Source: Alteromonadaceae bacterium (GTDB lineage: Bacteria; Pseudomonadota; Gammaproteobacteria; Enterobacterales; Alteromonadaceae). From it: a stretch of DNA of 64,000 nucleotides. Numbering within the stretch: position 1 is the stretch's first letter; the number at the start of each line of letters is the position of its first letter. Both the position numbers and the translations under genes were made by a program. Positions 22,100 to 33,285 of the stretch are shown piece after piece. The stretch lies in assembly GCA_016765535.1 (NCBI GenBank), contig JAESPQ010000024.1:14392-78391 (forward strand). The letters run 5' to 3'. The notes under the pieces are model-generated. The model was not told where the DNA came from and did no database searches. It saw only the letters and a list, made by a program, of their open reading frames with translations.

Positions 22100-25000
22100 T
22101 GATTGTTTTCTCCGTGGTTTGGGTTGAATTCTTATCTTTTGGTGGATTATTTTCTGGTTTAATATCTTCTGCTTGATCACTTTCTGAGCTAATTACACGG
22201 GTTAAACCAAAGTCTTCTAAAACGGTATATAAACTAGGAATAACAAAAATAACTAATAGGGTTGATGTAGCAATACCAAAAACAATACTGGTTGCTAACG
22301 GTATAATAATTTGTGCTTGGGTGCTGGTTTCAAATAATAAAGGTGTCATACCAGCAATGGTGGTGATTGAGGTTAATAATACGGCTCTAAATCTGTCGTA
22401 ACTAGCTTGTGCGGCAGCTTCGTGTACGCTTAAGCCTTTTTTAACATGCTGTTTTACAAATTCTACTAATAAAATAGAGTCGTTAACGACAATACCCGCA
22501 AGAGAAACAAAACCCATCATCGACGGCATAGTAAATTGCAAACCCATTAATAAATGCCCCCAAATAACACCGATCATTGCTAGTGGAATGGCAACCAGCA
22601 CAATAAATGGTTCGACATAACTTTTAAATTGAAACGACAACAAAATAAATACGCCAAATAAACCGACAATAAAAGCTTTCAGCATAGATATTTGCGTAGT
22701 ACCTGCATTTTTAATCTCGCCTTCAAAGCTCAAGCGTAAATTGGGATAACTTTGCTTAAAATGAGGTAACCAGCGTTTGCTAATATCAGCAAGCACCTTT
22801 TTAGTATTGTTTTTATTGACGTCAATATCGCCATATACAGTGACAGTGCGCTGGTTATTTATACGACTAATACGCGCATAGCCTCTAGTAGTAGTAATAT
22901 TGGCAACGCTTGATAATGGGATCACCGCTTTAGTTTGTGGATGAATAATGGCGAAGTTGTCAAAGTCGATAAACTCATCGCGTGATGCATGATCAAGTTT
23001 AACGGTGATTTCAAAGGTTTCTAACGCTATATTGCTTTCAAGCACTTTAATACCTTGAAAAGCTGCACGTAGTTGATTAGCAATTGTTTGTGCGTCTATA
23101 CCTAAATTTAACGCACCAGCTTTTAAAGTAATAGAGTATTCTGGCTTACCTGGACGTAAATCATCAAACACGTTATTGACGCCCTGATAACCCGATAACC
23201 ATTGTTGTAAATCATGAGATGCTGTTGATAATTGCTTAAAATCATCTCCCATAATACGTATTTCTATGGCTTTACCACTTGGGCCAATTACGGGCTCTTT
23301 ATAAGATATTGTTAACGCTTGCGGAATAATACCACTGTGTTTACGCCAACTGTCGGTAAATGCTTGAATAGGAGTATTTCGCGCTTCTGCGGTTAATAAA
23401 TCTACTTTTATGGTGGCTAAGTGAGGGCCTAATTCAAAAGCGTCTTCGTTTTCATTATAGGATACGTTAATGGCTTTAATGAGAGGCGCATCTTCTTGAC
23501 GTTGAAATTCTTGCTCTGTTTGTTTTAATGCTTGGAGTAATTTATTGACCACGTTTTCAGTTTGCTTTAATGGTGTACCAGAAGGCATTAAAATACGCGC
23601 TTGTACCATATCTCCTTCAATATTAGGAAAGGCAGAAAACTTCAAAATACCAGAAGCTAACATACTTACCGAAATTAAAAATAAGGCAACAACACTGCCT
23701 AAAAAAGCATATCGATATTGGATTAAGTAGGTTACTAATCGCAACATTTTTAATCTAAAAAGCTCAAATTTTTGCTCAAACTTAAGTCGAAAAGCTGAAT
23801 CAGGTGTTTTTTGTGCATGAGAAAGCGAGTGGTTTAAATGATGAGGTAAAATTAAAAAGGCTTCAATCAGTGATACAGTGATCACGGTTAACAGCACTAT
23901 AGGGATCACTTTTAAAATTTGCCCCAGGTCACCTTCAATAAAAACTAAGCCAATAAAAATACAAATAGTGGTTAAAAATGACGAAATAACCCCGCGAGCC
24001 ACTACTTTAGTACCTGCTATAGAAGCATCATAAGGTGATAAGCCTTTCTTAATTTGACTACCAATAGATTCGGCAATAACAATGGCATCATCCATTAAAA
24101 TACCTAAGGCAAGCAACAGTGCCACCATAGAAAACATATTAATAGAAATGCCCATAAGATTTAAAAAATATAGACTGGCTAAAAATGAAACGGGTAAACC
24201 CATTACTACCCAAAAAGCATAACGAATAGTAAAAAATAGCCACATTACTGCAAAAACTAATAATAGCCCTTGCCAAGCATTACTTACTAATAAGTTTATT
24301 CTGTCTTTTACTATGCTGGTGGCGTCTTGAGTAAGTTTTAAGGAAACGCCACGTGGTAGTTTTACACGTTGTTGTGCTAATACTTCTTCAACGGCGTTAA
24401 GTACCCGTAAACTGTCATCGGTAGTGTTTTTATTAACCACAATTAATGCGGCAGGTTTGCCATTAAATAATGTTTTTTCTTCTTTAAGCTCGAAGCTATC
24501 GGTTATGGTAGCAATATCACCAAGGCGAACATCATTACCATTTTCACCTATGGTAATAATAATGTTGGCCAAGTCTGTAACGCTACGGCGTTCGTCATTC
24601 ACTCGAATTTGTCGTTCTTGAAAATTGGTATCAATAGTACCAACAGGCAAATCAATATCTTGTTTATTAACCAAATTGGCAATATCTTGTAGGCTTAAGC
24701 CGTAGCGGCGGATGTTATAGCTAGGTACTGAAATTAATAATTGCCGATCAGAAAAACCTTGAATGTCTACCAAAGTAATTTGTGGATGACGTAATAACGC
24801 TTGTTTAATTTGTTCGGCTAAGGTTTTTAATTCAGCACGCGGTAACTCTGCGGTTAGGGCGATAGAGACAACATTTTGGGTGCGACCTAATTCGCTTACG
24901 GTGGCTAATTCTGCTTCTTTAGGAAAATCATTAACGGCATTGATAGCACTGTTTACGTCATCTAAAAATTTAGTGAAATCGCCTGATTCGAGCATTTTTA

Positions 25001-25349
25001 CGGTCATAATGCCAATGTTTTGTCTAGCCTGACAGGTTTTTTCATCAACAAAACTAATGCCGTCTAAAGCATCTTCTAACGTTAAGCAAATACCTTGTTC
25101 AACATCGGCTGGCGTAGCCCCTGGGTAAGGCACTTTTATTTGTACTGTGTACGCATTTACCTTGGGAAACGTTTCGCGTTTTATATTCGGTAAGGTTAAC
25201 AAGCCCATCAGCAAAAGCACTAACATCAGTAAATTGGCCGCGGTGGGATGACCTGCAAAAAAACGAATCATTGCTTTTCTCCCGATCCTTTTGTGGTTAC
25301 TGCTTTTTCTGCTAACCCTTTTCCTCTCAACCCATTGCCTTCTAACCAA
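22086..25349 (-). CDS. RND family efflux transporter permease (AcrB/MexF-type)
   Basis: About 1,087 aa; PGATPADVEQGICLTLEDAL, ALGILMDDAIVIAESI, GIVVNDSILLVEFV. Confidence 0.96.
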   Translation of the reverse strand: MVRRQWVERKRVSRKSSNHKRIGRKAMIRFFAGHPTAANLLMLVLLLMGLLTLPNIKRETFPKVNAYTVQIKVPYPGATPADVEQGICLTLEDALDGISFVDEKTCQARQNIGIMTVKMLESGDFTKFLDDVNSAINAVNDFPKEAELATVSELGRTQNVVSIALTAELPRAELKTLAEQIKQALLRHPQITLVDIQGFSDRQLLISVPSYNIRRYGLSLQDIANLVNKQDIDLPVGTIDTNFQERQIRVNDERRSVTDLANIIITIGENGNDVRLGDIATITDSFELKEEKTLFNGKPAALIVVNKNTTDDSLRVLNAVEEVLAQQRVKLPRGVSLKLTQDATSIVKDRINLLVSNAWQGLLLVFAVMWLFFTIRYAFWVVMGLPVSFLASLYFLNLMGISINMFSMVALLLALGILMDDAIVIAESIGSQIKKGLSPYDASIAGTKVVARGVISSFLTTICIFIGLVFIEGDLGQILKVIPIVLLTVITVSLIEAFLILPHHLNHSLSHAQKTPDSAFRLKFEQKFELFRLKMLRLVTYLIQYRYAFLGSVVALFLISVSMLASGILKFSAFPNIEGDMVQARILMPSGTPLKQTENVVNKLLQALKQTEQEFQRQEDAPLIKAINVSYNENEDAFELGPHLATIKVDLLTAEARNTPIQAFTDSWRKHSGIIPQALTISYKEPVIGPSGKAIEIRIMGDDFKQLSTASHDLQQWLSGYQGVNNVFDDLRPGKPEYSITLKAGALNLGIDAQTIANQLRAAFQGIKVLESNIALETFEITVKLDHASRDEFIDFDNFAIIHPQTKAVIPLSSVANITTTRGYARISRINNQRTVTVYGDIDVNKNNTKKVLADISKRWLPHFKQSYPNLRLSFEGEIKNAGTTQISMLKAFIVGLFGVFILLSFQFKSYVEPFIVLVAIPLAMIGVIWGHLLMGLQFTMPSMMGFVSLAGIVVNDSILLVEFVKQHVKKGLSVHEAAAQASYDRFRAVLLTSITTIAGMTPLLFETSTQAQIIIPLATSIVFGIATSTLLVIFVIPSLYTVLEDFGLTRVISSESDQAEDIKPENNPPKDKNSTQTTEKTINVTP

Positions 25350-26767
25350 ATATGCATTTGCTTATTGACATTATTATCCACAATAGGAGTTATTAGCATG
25401 CCATTAATCGCAGGAAAAACATCAGAGGTAATTAATTTGTCACCCGCTTTTAACTCATCTTTGATCAAGGCGAGTTCACCATGATATTGAATATTAGTTA
25501 AGGTTATACGCTTAAGTTGGTTGTTTTTATCTACTAGGTACACTTGTTTGCCATGTAAAGCAAAACGAGGAATTACAATCGTTTTTAATGGTCGCCCGAA
25601 TAAATTAACCTGCATATACATACCGGTAAGTAACGGTGGTTTTTCGCCTGGTTTTATTTGTTTGTAGCTATCGCTAGCACTAACTATTACACCAATGGTT
25701 CTACTCTTTGCGTCTAAATTGTCACTAAAACGTTCTACTTTTGCTTGCCAAGGACTAAAGCGTTCACTGGGATCGTTAATTGTGGCAGATAAGTTAAGTG
25801 AGCTGAGTACTGAACTCATGCTTGGCATATTATTTTTTTTGGAATGTTTAAATGCTTGTGGATTAAAGTTTTTTGCAAATAAGCTAAATTGATCAATCGG
25901 AAATTGAGCATTAATTATGGCTTTACTTAAACTAAAGGCATCAAATAATTGTCCAGCACTAGTTAAACCACCAGCACTAACATATTGATCTAACTCGGTA
26001 TAAACTTTACTGATACGACCATCAAAAGGCATTTTTATAATAGTGCGGGCTAAATCGCGTTGGCTTTTAGCTAGTTTGGCTTGTGCAATAGCAAGTTGAG
26101 CATTAACAATGGCGAGATTTGACGGCAGAGTGGTTTTTTTATTTTTTAACTGTAGAACTTCTTGCTGTTGGCGTAATAAATTTTGTTTTTCGCCATTTAA
26201 ATTAGATTTTGAAATTACACCTGTTTTGCGTAATTTTGCTAAGCGATTATATTCTATTTGACGTACGGTTAGTTTTTCTAGCGCTAACTTAAGCTCTAAT
26301 TCATTGTTTTCAATATTAAGTTCCATTTCTTTATACTGCGCTTGGTTTGCTAATAAATCAGCTTCAGCTTGTTTTAATTGCAATAAATAATCTTTATCAT
26401 CAATTTTTAGCAGTAAGGTGTCTTTTGCTAAAAAGCTTCCTTTTTTAAGTTGAGAATTGATATATACAATGCGGCCAGAGACTTCAGCTTTAGCTTGTAG
26501 TTTTTTATCTGCTTCAATAATGCCAAAACCAGTTATTTCTGGTTTGATTTGTTGTTTTTTTAAAGAAATGTAACTAACCGCTACAGCGTGTTTTTTACCT
26601 TGAGCATGTTGTAACCTTGGCTGTGATTTTACGATTATAATTAATAACAGTAGACCGATTACAGCAAAAATAGGTAAGGCACGTTTACGCTTTAATAAAG
26701 GTTTAAGTTTTATGAATAAATTCATCTGTTTTATTCCGTATCTGTTGTCTTTGTTATGGCTGAGCAA
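25268..26767 (-). CDS. RND efflux periplasmic adaptor (membrane fusion protein)
   Basis: N-terminal TM, AKAEVSGRIVYINSQLKKGSFLAKDTLLLKIDDKDY lipoyl-like motif, coiled coil. Confidence 0.93.
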   Translation of the reverse strand: MLSHNKDNRYGIKQMNLFIKLKPLLKRKRALPIFAVIGLLLLIIIVKSQPRLQHAQGKKHAVAVSYISLKKQQIKPEITGFGIIEADKKLQAKAEVSGRIVYINSQLKKGSFLAKDTLLLKIDDKDYLLQLKQAEADLLANQAQYKEMELNIENNELELKLALEKLTVRQIEYNRLAKLRKTGVISKSNLNGEKQNLLRQQQEVLQLKNKKTTLPSNLAIVNAQLAIAQAKLAKSQRDLARTIIKMPFDGRISKVYTELDQYVSAGGLTSAGQLFDAFSLSKAIINAQFPIDQFSLFAKNFNPQAFKHSKKNNMPSMSSVLSSLNLSATINDPSERFSPWQAKVERFSDNLDAKSRTIGVIVSASDSYKQIKPGEKPPLLTGMYMQVNLFGRPLKTIVIPRFALHGKQVYLVDKNNQLKRITLTNIQYHGELALIKDELKAGDKLITSDVFPAINGMLITPIVDNNVNKQMHIWLEGNGLRGKGLAEKAVTTKGSGEKQ

Positions 26768-27378
26768 CCATAAATAAATTGTTGATAAATATGTTCAATC
26801 CAGTCGTTGGATTGCATTTCTTGATCGCTAATTTGCCACGCATACTGTCGAATGTTTTTATTCATAAATGGCATAATGATCATATTAATTAATGAAAAAG
26901 CGGCATGTTTTGCTTTTTTATCATCTTGTATTAGCGTGTTTTTTTTAATCAATTGCGGTAAAAATGTTGCCATTTTTTTAGGGAAACGTTCAATAAATAT
27001 CGCGCTTAATTCCGAATTACTGTTGGCAAGTTCTTGATGGATTAATTGTGCAAAACTGCTGTTATCGTTAAGCATAGCTATAATATTACTAATAAATGCT
27101 TTAATAGGATTTTTTGCTTGGGCAATGTTTTTCATGTTCATAAAATGTGATGCTGACATTTCGTCTAACAGCGCGATAAACAAGCCTTCTTTGTTTTTAA
27201 AATAATAACTTACCATCGCTGAATTAATATTAGCGCGCTGAGTTAGTTCTCTAATACTAATTTGTCCATAAGGTTTTTCGGTTAATAAACTTTGTGCTGC
27301 TGCTAGTAACTTAGCTTTTTGAGCAATTTTTTTATTTTTATCGATAGGACGACCTCTGGCGGTTACAGATTTTTTCAT
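26731..27378 (-). CDS. TetR/AcrR family transcriptional regulator
   Basis: ISIRELTQRANINSAMVSYYFKNKEGLFIALLDEM HTH; first gene of the RND operon. Confidence 0.93.
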   Translation of the reverse strand: MKKSVTARGRPIDKNKKIAQKAKLLAAAQSLLTEKPYGQISIRELTQRANINSAMVSYYFKNKEGLFIALLDEMSASHFMNMKNIAQAKNPIKAFISNIIAMLNDNSSFAQLIHQELANSNSELSAIFIERFPKKMATFLPQLIKKNTLIQDDKKAKHAAFSLINMIIMPFMNKNIRQYAWQISDQEMQSNDWIEHIYQQFIYGCSAITKTTDTE

Positions 27379-27503
27379 AGCAAGCTTTTCATAATAAGTT
27401 TTTTATCTTTAGTATTTAATTAATCACTCGTTTAATTAAATACTACTAAGCTATTTTAAGCAAGAAAAATTTTTTACTTGCTAGTGAAGTAAAAATAACT
27501 ATA

Positions 27504-27519
27504 CTGTATTTGTGTACAG
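27504..27519. promoter_or_regulatory. LexA (SOS) box upstream of dinB
   Basis: CTGTATTTGTGTACAG matches CTGT-N8-ACAG, 20 bp before the dinB ATG. Confidence 0.88.
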
Positions 27520-27538
27520 TGTAATTTTGTGGAAAATA

Positions 27539-28645
27539 ATGAAAAAAATTATTCATATAGATATGGATGCCTTTTATGCGTCGGTAGAAATGCGCGACTT
27601 TCCGCAATATCGAGACATTCCTATAGGTATTGGTTGGGATACTAAACGTAGCGTTTTATGTACTTGTAATTATTTAGCAAGGCAATATGGTGTGCACTCT
27701 GCTATGCCTGTTATTACGGCTAAAAGGCTTTGCCCTAACTTAACTATAGTTAATGGGCGAATGGAAATATATCGAGAAATATCACAACAAATACGCCGCA
27801 TTTTTTTACGCTATACCGATATTATTGAACCATTGTCGTTAGACGAAGCTTACCTTGATGTAACTGAGTGTAAGTTGTTTAAGGGTAGTGCAACTTTAAT
27901 CGCAGAACAAATTCGCGCTGATATTTTTAGAGAGCTTAATTTGACTGCTTCTGCTGGCGTTGCGCCAAATAAATTTTTGGCGAAAATTGCCAGTGATGAA
28001 AATAAGCCTAATGGTCAATGCGTGATCACGCCAGATAAAGTGGCTGAGTTTGTTAGTGAACTTCCTTTACGGAAAATTTCTGGTATTGGTCCTAAAACAG
28101 CGGAAAAGCTTGCTAAACACGGTTTTACTACTTGTGCTGATGTGCGTGCCAGTTCAGAAAATAATTTAAAAACTATTGTTGGTAAATTTGCTACCTCTTT
28201 ATATCAACGGGGTTTTGGTGTTGATAATAGAGAGTTAACAGTAAAGCGCCAACGTAAATCGTTAGCGGTAGAAACAACATTAGCGCAAGACATTAGCAGC
28301 GAACAACAATGTTTAGAAATTATAGCGGTATTGAAAACCAAATTATTACAACGTTTAGCGAATGTTGAAGGTAGAAAAATATGCCGACAAGGGATCAAAT
28401 TAAAATTTTTTGACTTTAACCAGACCACGGTAGAACAACAAAGTAATTGTTTTAATGAACAATTAATTCCTGAATTATTAAGTACTGCTTTATCACGTAG
28501 TAAAGGGCGTGCTATTAGGTTAATCGGTTTAACATTAGGTTTTACTGCGCTTGAAAAAAAATCTGAAATTAATAAAAATAATAATTTGTTAGAAAATCAA
28601 CAACAAGAGAAATATGTTGAGCAATTGTGTTTGAATATTGAATAA
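27539..28645 (+). CDS. dinB: DNA polymerase IV
   Basis: KKIIHIDMDAFYASVEMRD; SLDEAYLDVT; ASAGVAPNKFLAKIASDENKPNGQ. Confidence 0.97.
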   Translation: MKKIIHIDMDAFYASVEMRDFPQYRDIPIGIGWDTKRSVLCTCNYLARQYGVHSAMPVITAKRLCPNLTIVNGRMEIYREISQQIRRIFLRYTDIIEPLSLDEAYLDVTECKLFKGSATLIAEQIRADIFRELNLTASAGVAPNKFLAKIASDENKPNGQCVITPDKVAEFVSELPLRKISGIGPKTAEKLAKHGFTTCADVRASSENNLKTIVGKFATSLYQRGFGVDNRELTVKRQRKSLAVETTLAQDISSEQQCLEIIAVLKTKLLQRLANVEGRKICRQGIKLKFFDFNQTTVEQQSNCFNEQLIPELLSTALSRSKGRAIRLIGLTLGFTALEKKSEINKNNNLLENQQQEKYVEQLCLNIE

Positions 28646-28795
28646 ATGACGTTATTTTTGTTTAAAAAATAAGCTATACTGGGTATCGTATAAACGTAAT
28701 TTTATTTAGTTAATAGCTTTAATACTTTATTAAGCTTTTGACGTTAAGCTTTTGACAAAGATATTTTTAGACGCAGATGTTTCAGGAGATACGCG

Positions 28796-30766
28796 ATGAT
28801 CACGGTTAATTCAATGGTTAGTAGTATGAATGGCTTTTTGCAATTACAAAAAAGCCAACAATCATTATTTGATGCCAGTGCAAAATTAACCTCGGGTAAG
28901 CGAATTAACAGTGCTAAAGATGATCCTGCTGGGCTTGCTATTGCTACTTTAATGACATCACAAGTACGTGAAAACAACCAAGCTATTCGCAATGCTAATG
29001 ATGGTATTTCTTTTTCCCAAGTGGCTGATGGCGCTCTAAGTGGTGCTAACGATGTATTGCAGCGGATAAGAGAGCTTGCTGTGCAAGCAGGCAATGGCAC
29101 ACTTAATGATAGTAACCGCGCTACAATTCAAGATGAAATCACCCAACTTTCTAGCCAATTAAACGATATTGGTAAAAACACTAAATTTAATGGTATTAGT
29201 GTTTTTGGTAATAGTTCATCGAGTAAATCCTTAAATATTCAAGTAGGTTTTAATCAAAGTATTTCTTTAGCGCTTGGCTCCGTTTCAAGCGGAGCACTTT
29301 CGGGTGGTTTAAACTCGACTAATGGTGGTTTAGAAAGTGGTCGTGTTGATGCGGCAACTACGGGTATTAGCGCTGGTAGCGTCAGTATTAATGGTGTTGA
29401 ACTGGGTGCTATTGCTGCGTCAACGTCAGGACAAGCTAATGTTAAAACCGACGCTATTAATCAAATTAGTGGACAAACAGGGGTTACTGCAACCGCTAGC
29501 AATGTGGTTCAAGGTGGCAGTGTTAATCAGTATCAGCCCGTAAGCCAAGGTATCAGTGTTACGGTGGGTGGCACTACCACTACTCTAGGTAGTTCAGCTA
29601 ACCTTAAAGATTTTGTTAAAAACTTTAATCAAAGCGTTGCGGGTGCCGAAGCTAAAATTAATAGCGAAGGTAAACTGCAAATTTTTAATAATACAGGTAA
29701 AGATATAACTCTAGCAGATAACAATGTCGGTGGTTTAGGTAGTTTAGGACTTAGCGCAGGAAATTATTCAGGTAGCATTAGTTTATCAAGTAGTAATGGT
29801 AAAGATATTAATGTTTCCACCTCTAATACGGGTACAGTAAATGATTTAAAAGCTTTTGGCTTTAATCAGCAACAAGGCGCATCAAAGCTCTCTGGTGGAC
29901 AAGTAACAGGACAAAATATTACCGCAAGTGACGGAATTACTATTAATGGTGTTGCCTTGGGTAATGTTAGTGTTACAGGTAGTAGTACTAATGCTAGCGA
30001 TATTAGCAGCGCTATTAATGCGATTAGTGATAAAACCGGCGTAAGTGCTAGCGCTAATACAGATATTACTTTAAGTGCGGATGTTTCTGCTTTACAAAAT
30101 AACGCACTAACTATTAATGGTGTTGATGTGTTTAGTAGTTTTAGTGGGGCATCGCTGGGAGATACTATTAATCAAATAAATTCTGCGGGACTTGGTGATA
30201 TTACAGCCAGCAGTAATAGTGATGGTAAATTAGTGTTAAGTTCTAAATCGGGGCAAAATATTAATATTGAAAATGGTGCTAGTGCTTTTAGCCAAAACGG
30301 TAGTGCCATTGCTAATAGCGTTACTCAACGTGGTGAATTAAACTTAAATAATAAAAGTGGCGGTGAAATTAATATTAGTTCAACGGCGGCTATAGGTTCA
30401 CAAAGTGGCGCTGTTGCTAAATTAGGGCTAAGTGATGTGGGTGGCTTTTCTGCAAATACTGGCGGTAATGTTGCAAGTCCCAGTAATGCAGGTGATTTAA
30501 TTAAAAACATCGATAATATTATGGGGCAAATTAATAAAACCCGTAGTGGCTTAGGGGCTACACAATCTCGATTTTTATCTACTATAAATAATTTATCGCA
30601 ATCGTCCATTCAATCGCAAAGTTCACGCTCGCGCATTCAAGATGCTGATTTTGCTAAGTCTATTTCAGAGCTAGTACAAGCACGTTTTTCACAACAAGCT
30701 AGCAGTACTATTTTTGTGCAGCGCCAAGCATCAGAACGAGCATTCATTAGTCAGTTATTGGGGTAA
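28796..30766 (+). CDS. flagellin (large, with extended central domain)
   Basis: N-terminal SGKRINSAKDDPAGLAIATLMTSQVR, C-terminal SRSRIQDADFAKSISELVQARF; internal INGVxL/INGVDV (Flagellin_IN-like) motifs. Confidence 0.92.
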   Translation: MITVNSMVSSMNGFLQLQKSQQSLFDASAKLTSGKRINSAKDDPAGLAIATLMTSQVRENNQAIRNANDGISFSQVADGALSGANDVLQRIRELAVQAGNGTLNDSNRATIQDEITQLSSQLNDIGKNTKFNGISVFGNSSSSKSLNIQVGFNQSISLALGSVSSGALSGGLNSTNGGLESGRVDAATTGISAGSVSINGVELGAIAASTSGQANVKTDAINQISGQTGVTATASNVVQGGSVNQYQPVSQGISVTVGGTTTTLGSSANLKDFVKNFNQSVAGAEAKINSEGKLQIFNNTGKDITLADNNVGGLGSLGLSAGNYSGSISLSSSNGKDINVSTSNTGTVNDLKAFGFNQQQGASKLSGGQVTGQNITASDGITINGVALGNVSVTGSSTNASDISSAINAISDKTGVSASANTDITLSADVSALQNNALTINGVDVFSSFSGASLGDTINQINSAGLGDITASSNSDGKLVLSSKSGQNINIENGASAFSQNGSAIANSVTQRGELNLNNKSGGEINISSTAAIGSQSGAVAKLGLSDVGGFSANTGGNVASPSNAGDLIKNIDNIMGQINKTRSGLGATQSRFLSTINNLSQSSIQSQSSRSRIQDADFAKSISELVQARFSQQASSTIFVQRQASERAFISQLLG

Positions 30767-30790
30767 GTTAACCGCATAGGCATGTAAGCA

Positions 30791-31249
30791 TTAACTATGA
30801 AATTTTATTTTTAAACCTTTTAAAAATGCCGACAAAATATCATCAGAACATACTCTATAATGTTTGTTATTTATGTTTCTAAAAAATGCGCTTAATTCAT
30901 ACTTAGTTAAACTTATGTCAGCAAGTTCAAGTATCGAAATAACTTCATCCGCTTTTAATGTTAATGCTATTTTAACTTTATTAAAGATAATATTATTATT
31001 TAATAGTTGCTCTGTGTGATGTTCTGGTCCGTCTTTTTGGCCTCTTTTTTCAATGATCAGCCCATTTAAAAAGCTGGCTAATTCAATATCTAATAATTCT
31101 TTATAAGCGGGGTCGTTCTTTTCTTTATAAATATTTGTCAATTGTTCAGCGTTGAATACGCATTGTTTTAAGGCAAAAACTGCTTGTGTTTTTTTGTCGT
31201 CAAAATTAAAAATAGTACAAAGTCGACGAAGAATATCATTATTTATCAT
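30791..31249 (-). CDS. hypothetical protein, possible YehS/DUF1456-like
   Basis: MINNDILRRLCTIFNFDDKKTQAVFAL and ELSAFFRNINNKHYRVCSDDILSAFLKGLKIKF repeated-motif organisation. Confidence 0.6.
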   Translation of the reverse strand: MINNDILRRLCTIFNFDDKKTQAVFALKQCVFNAEQLTNIYKEKNDPAYKELLDIELASFLNGLIIEKRGQKDGPEHHTEQLLNNNIIFNKVKIALTLKADEVISILELADISLTKYELSAFFRNINNKHYRVCSDDILSAFLKGLKIKFHS

Positions 31250-31298
31250 GGTGTACCTTGGGTTTTAGCAAATTGGTTTTTTAGCAAAATAGTTTAGT

Positions 31299-31336
31299 AA
31301 TAATAATTGCTGTAAAATAATACAGCAATTATTATT
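31299..31336 (-). terminator. AT-rich 16-bp-stem hairpin downstream of the ABC-F gene
   Basis: aataataattgctgta-aaataa-tacagcaattattatt, perfect inverted repeat. Confidence 0.6.
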
Positions 31337-31356
31337 TGAAAATAGTTTTAGGGTAT

Positions 31357-32994
31357 TTAAGCCACTTTTTTCTGTTTATTCATTTCTGTAGAATTTTGCT
31401 CATTCGCATTTTTTTCGCTTGCTAAGTATTCATCTAACGAGCCTTTAAAATCAACTAGTTCTTTATTTTTAATGTCAATAATACGGGTTGCCAAAGAAGA
31501 AACAAATTCACGGTCGTGGCTAACAAATATCAAGGTGCCTTCAAAGGCTTTAAGGGCATTGTTTAAGGCATCTATCGCTTCAATATCCATGTGGTTGGTT
31601 GGTTCATCCATGATTAATACATTAATATCCGCCATCATTAACATGCCAAACAATAGACGATTTTTTTCTCCACCAGAACAATTACGCGCTTTTTTGTTTG
31701 CATCGTCGTCAGTAAACAATAAGCGCCCTAACATACCACGAACACTTAAATCGTTATGACACGGTCTGCGCCATTGAGACATCCAATCCATAAGTGTTAA
31801 GTCATTATCAAAAAGAGCGCTGCTATCTTGTGGACAATAGCCTACAGCAGCATTTTCAGACCACTTAACCACACCTTCTTTGTGTGCTAACTCATTCATT
31901 AAACAGCGTAGTAGTGTTGTTTTACCCGCACCATTTTCACCAATTATCGCAAGTTTAGCACCTGCTTCTAATAGTAAATCACCATTTTTAAATAACGCTT
32001 CATCTTCAAAACCGTGACCAAGGTTTTCAAGCTCTAGCGCTTGACGATGCATTTTTTTACCCGATGCAAAGGTTATTTTAGGGGTGATACGACTTGATGA
32101 TTTAACATCATCAAGCTTAATTTTATCCATTTTTTTAGCGCGCGAACTGGCTTGCTTGGCTTTTGAAGCATTGGCACCAAAACGATTAACAAAGTCTTGT
32201 AATTCTGCTATTTCTTCCGCTTTTTTAGCATTACCTGATAATAACTGTGTGCGTAATAAACTTGATTGCTCTAAAAAGAATTCGTAATTACCCGGATAAA
32301 TACGTAACTCACCGTAATCAATATCAGCCATGTGAGTACAAACACTATTGAGAAAGTGTCTATCATGAGAAATAATGATCATGGTGCATTTACGCTTGTT
32401 CAGTTCGCTTTCTAACCAGCTAATGGTATGAATATCCAAGTTATTGGTGGGCTCGTCTAGTAATAAAATATCAGGATTGGCAAACAATGCTTGGGCAAGT
32501 AATACCCTTAGTTTCCAACCGGGAGCAACTTGCTGCATTAATCCATAGTGAAGTGATTCTTCAATACCTGCTTCTAATAAAATTTCACCTGCGCGGCTTT
32601 CTGCACTGTAACCATCCATTTCAGCAAATTGACTTTCAAGATCACCAACACGCATGCCATCGGCTTCACTCATTTCAGCTTGTGCATAGATACTGTCTCT
32701 TTCTTGTTTTACTTTCCATAAAGCCACATCACCCATGATCACGGTATCAATTACACTGTATTGTTCAAAAGCAAATTGATCTTGACTCAGTGTACCTACT
32801 TTGTCACCTGTCGAGATAGAAACATTACCTGAAGTTGGCGCTAATTCTCCACTGAGGATCTTCATGAAAGTAGATTTTCCACAACCATTAGCACCGATCA
32901 AACCGTAACGGTTACCGTTGCCAAATTTAGCAGAAATGTTTTCAAATAAAGGCTCAGCGCCAAATTGCATTGTAATGTTCGATGTAGTGATCAA
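31357..32994 (-). CDS. ybiT: ABC-F family ATPase, YbiT-type
   Basis: [50 protein letters not shown]; two ABC cassettes; closely resembles E. coli YbiT from memory. Confidence 0.92.
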   Translation of the reverse strand: MITTSNITMQFGAEPLFENISAKFGNGNRYGLIGANGCGKSTFMKILSGELAPTSGNVSISTGDKVGTLSQDQFAFEQYSVIDTVIMGDVALWKVKQERDSIYAQAEMSEADGMRVGDLESQFAEMDGYSAESRAGEILLEAGIEESLHYGLMQQVAPGWKLRVLLAQALFANPDILLLDEPTNNLDIHTISWLESELNKRKCTMIIISHDRHFLNSVCTHMADIDYGELRIYPGNYEFFLEQSSLLRTQLLSGNAKKAEEIAELQDFVNRFGANASKAKQASSRAKKMDKIKLDDVKSSSRITPKITFASGKKMHRQALELENLGHGFEDEALFKNGDLLLEAGAKLAIIGENGAGKTTLLRCLMNELAHKEGVVKWSENAAVGYCPQDSSALFDNDLTLMDWMSQWRRPCHNDLSVRGMLGRLLFTDDDANKKARNCSGGEKNRLLFGMLMMADINVLIMDEPTNHMDIEAIDALNNALKAFEGTLIFVSHDREFVSSLATRIIDIKNKELVDFKGSLDEYLASEKNANEQNSTEMNKQKKVA

Positions 32995-33285
32995 AAAAAT
33001 ATTCCTAGGGTTTTGCTAATGATTTTTGAATAGCAGATTGTTAAATACTAAACAAAAAAGACTTAAAATAATAAGGTCGCGCATTATACAGTAATAAAGG
33101 CCAGCCCCCTACCTAATATTGTTATTTTTTGATTATTTTTTCATCAATGAAGTTTGAATGATAGCATTACTGATAATTTAGCCGAAAATCAACTTGATAG
33201 GATCACCTAGAAAAGTATTAACTTGTTGAACAATTATTTATTTTTACAATATTGGTTAAGTAACCGTTAATATTTACTTAAGAAT

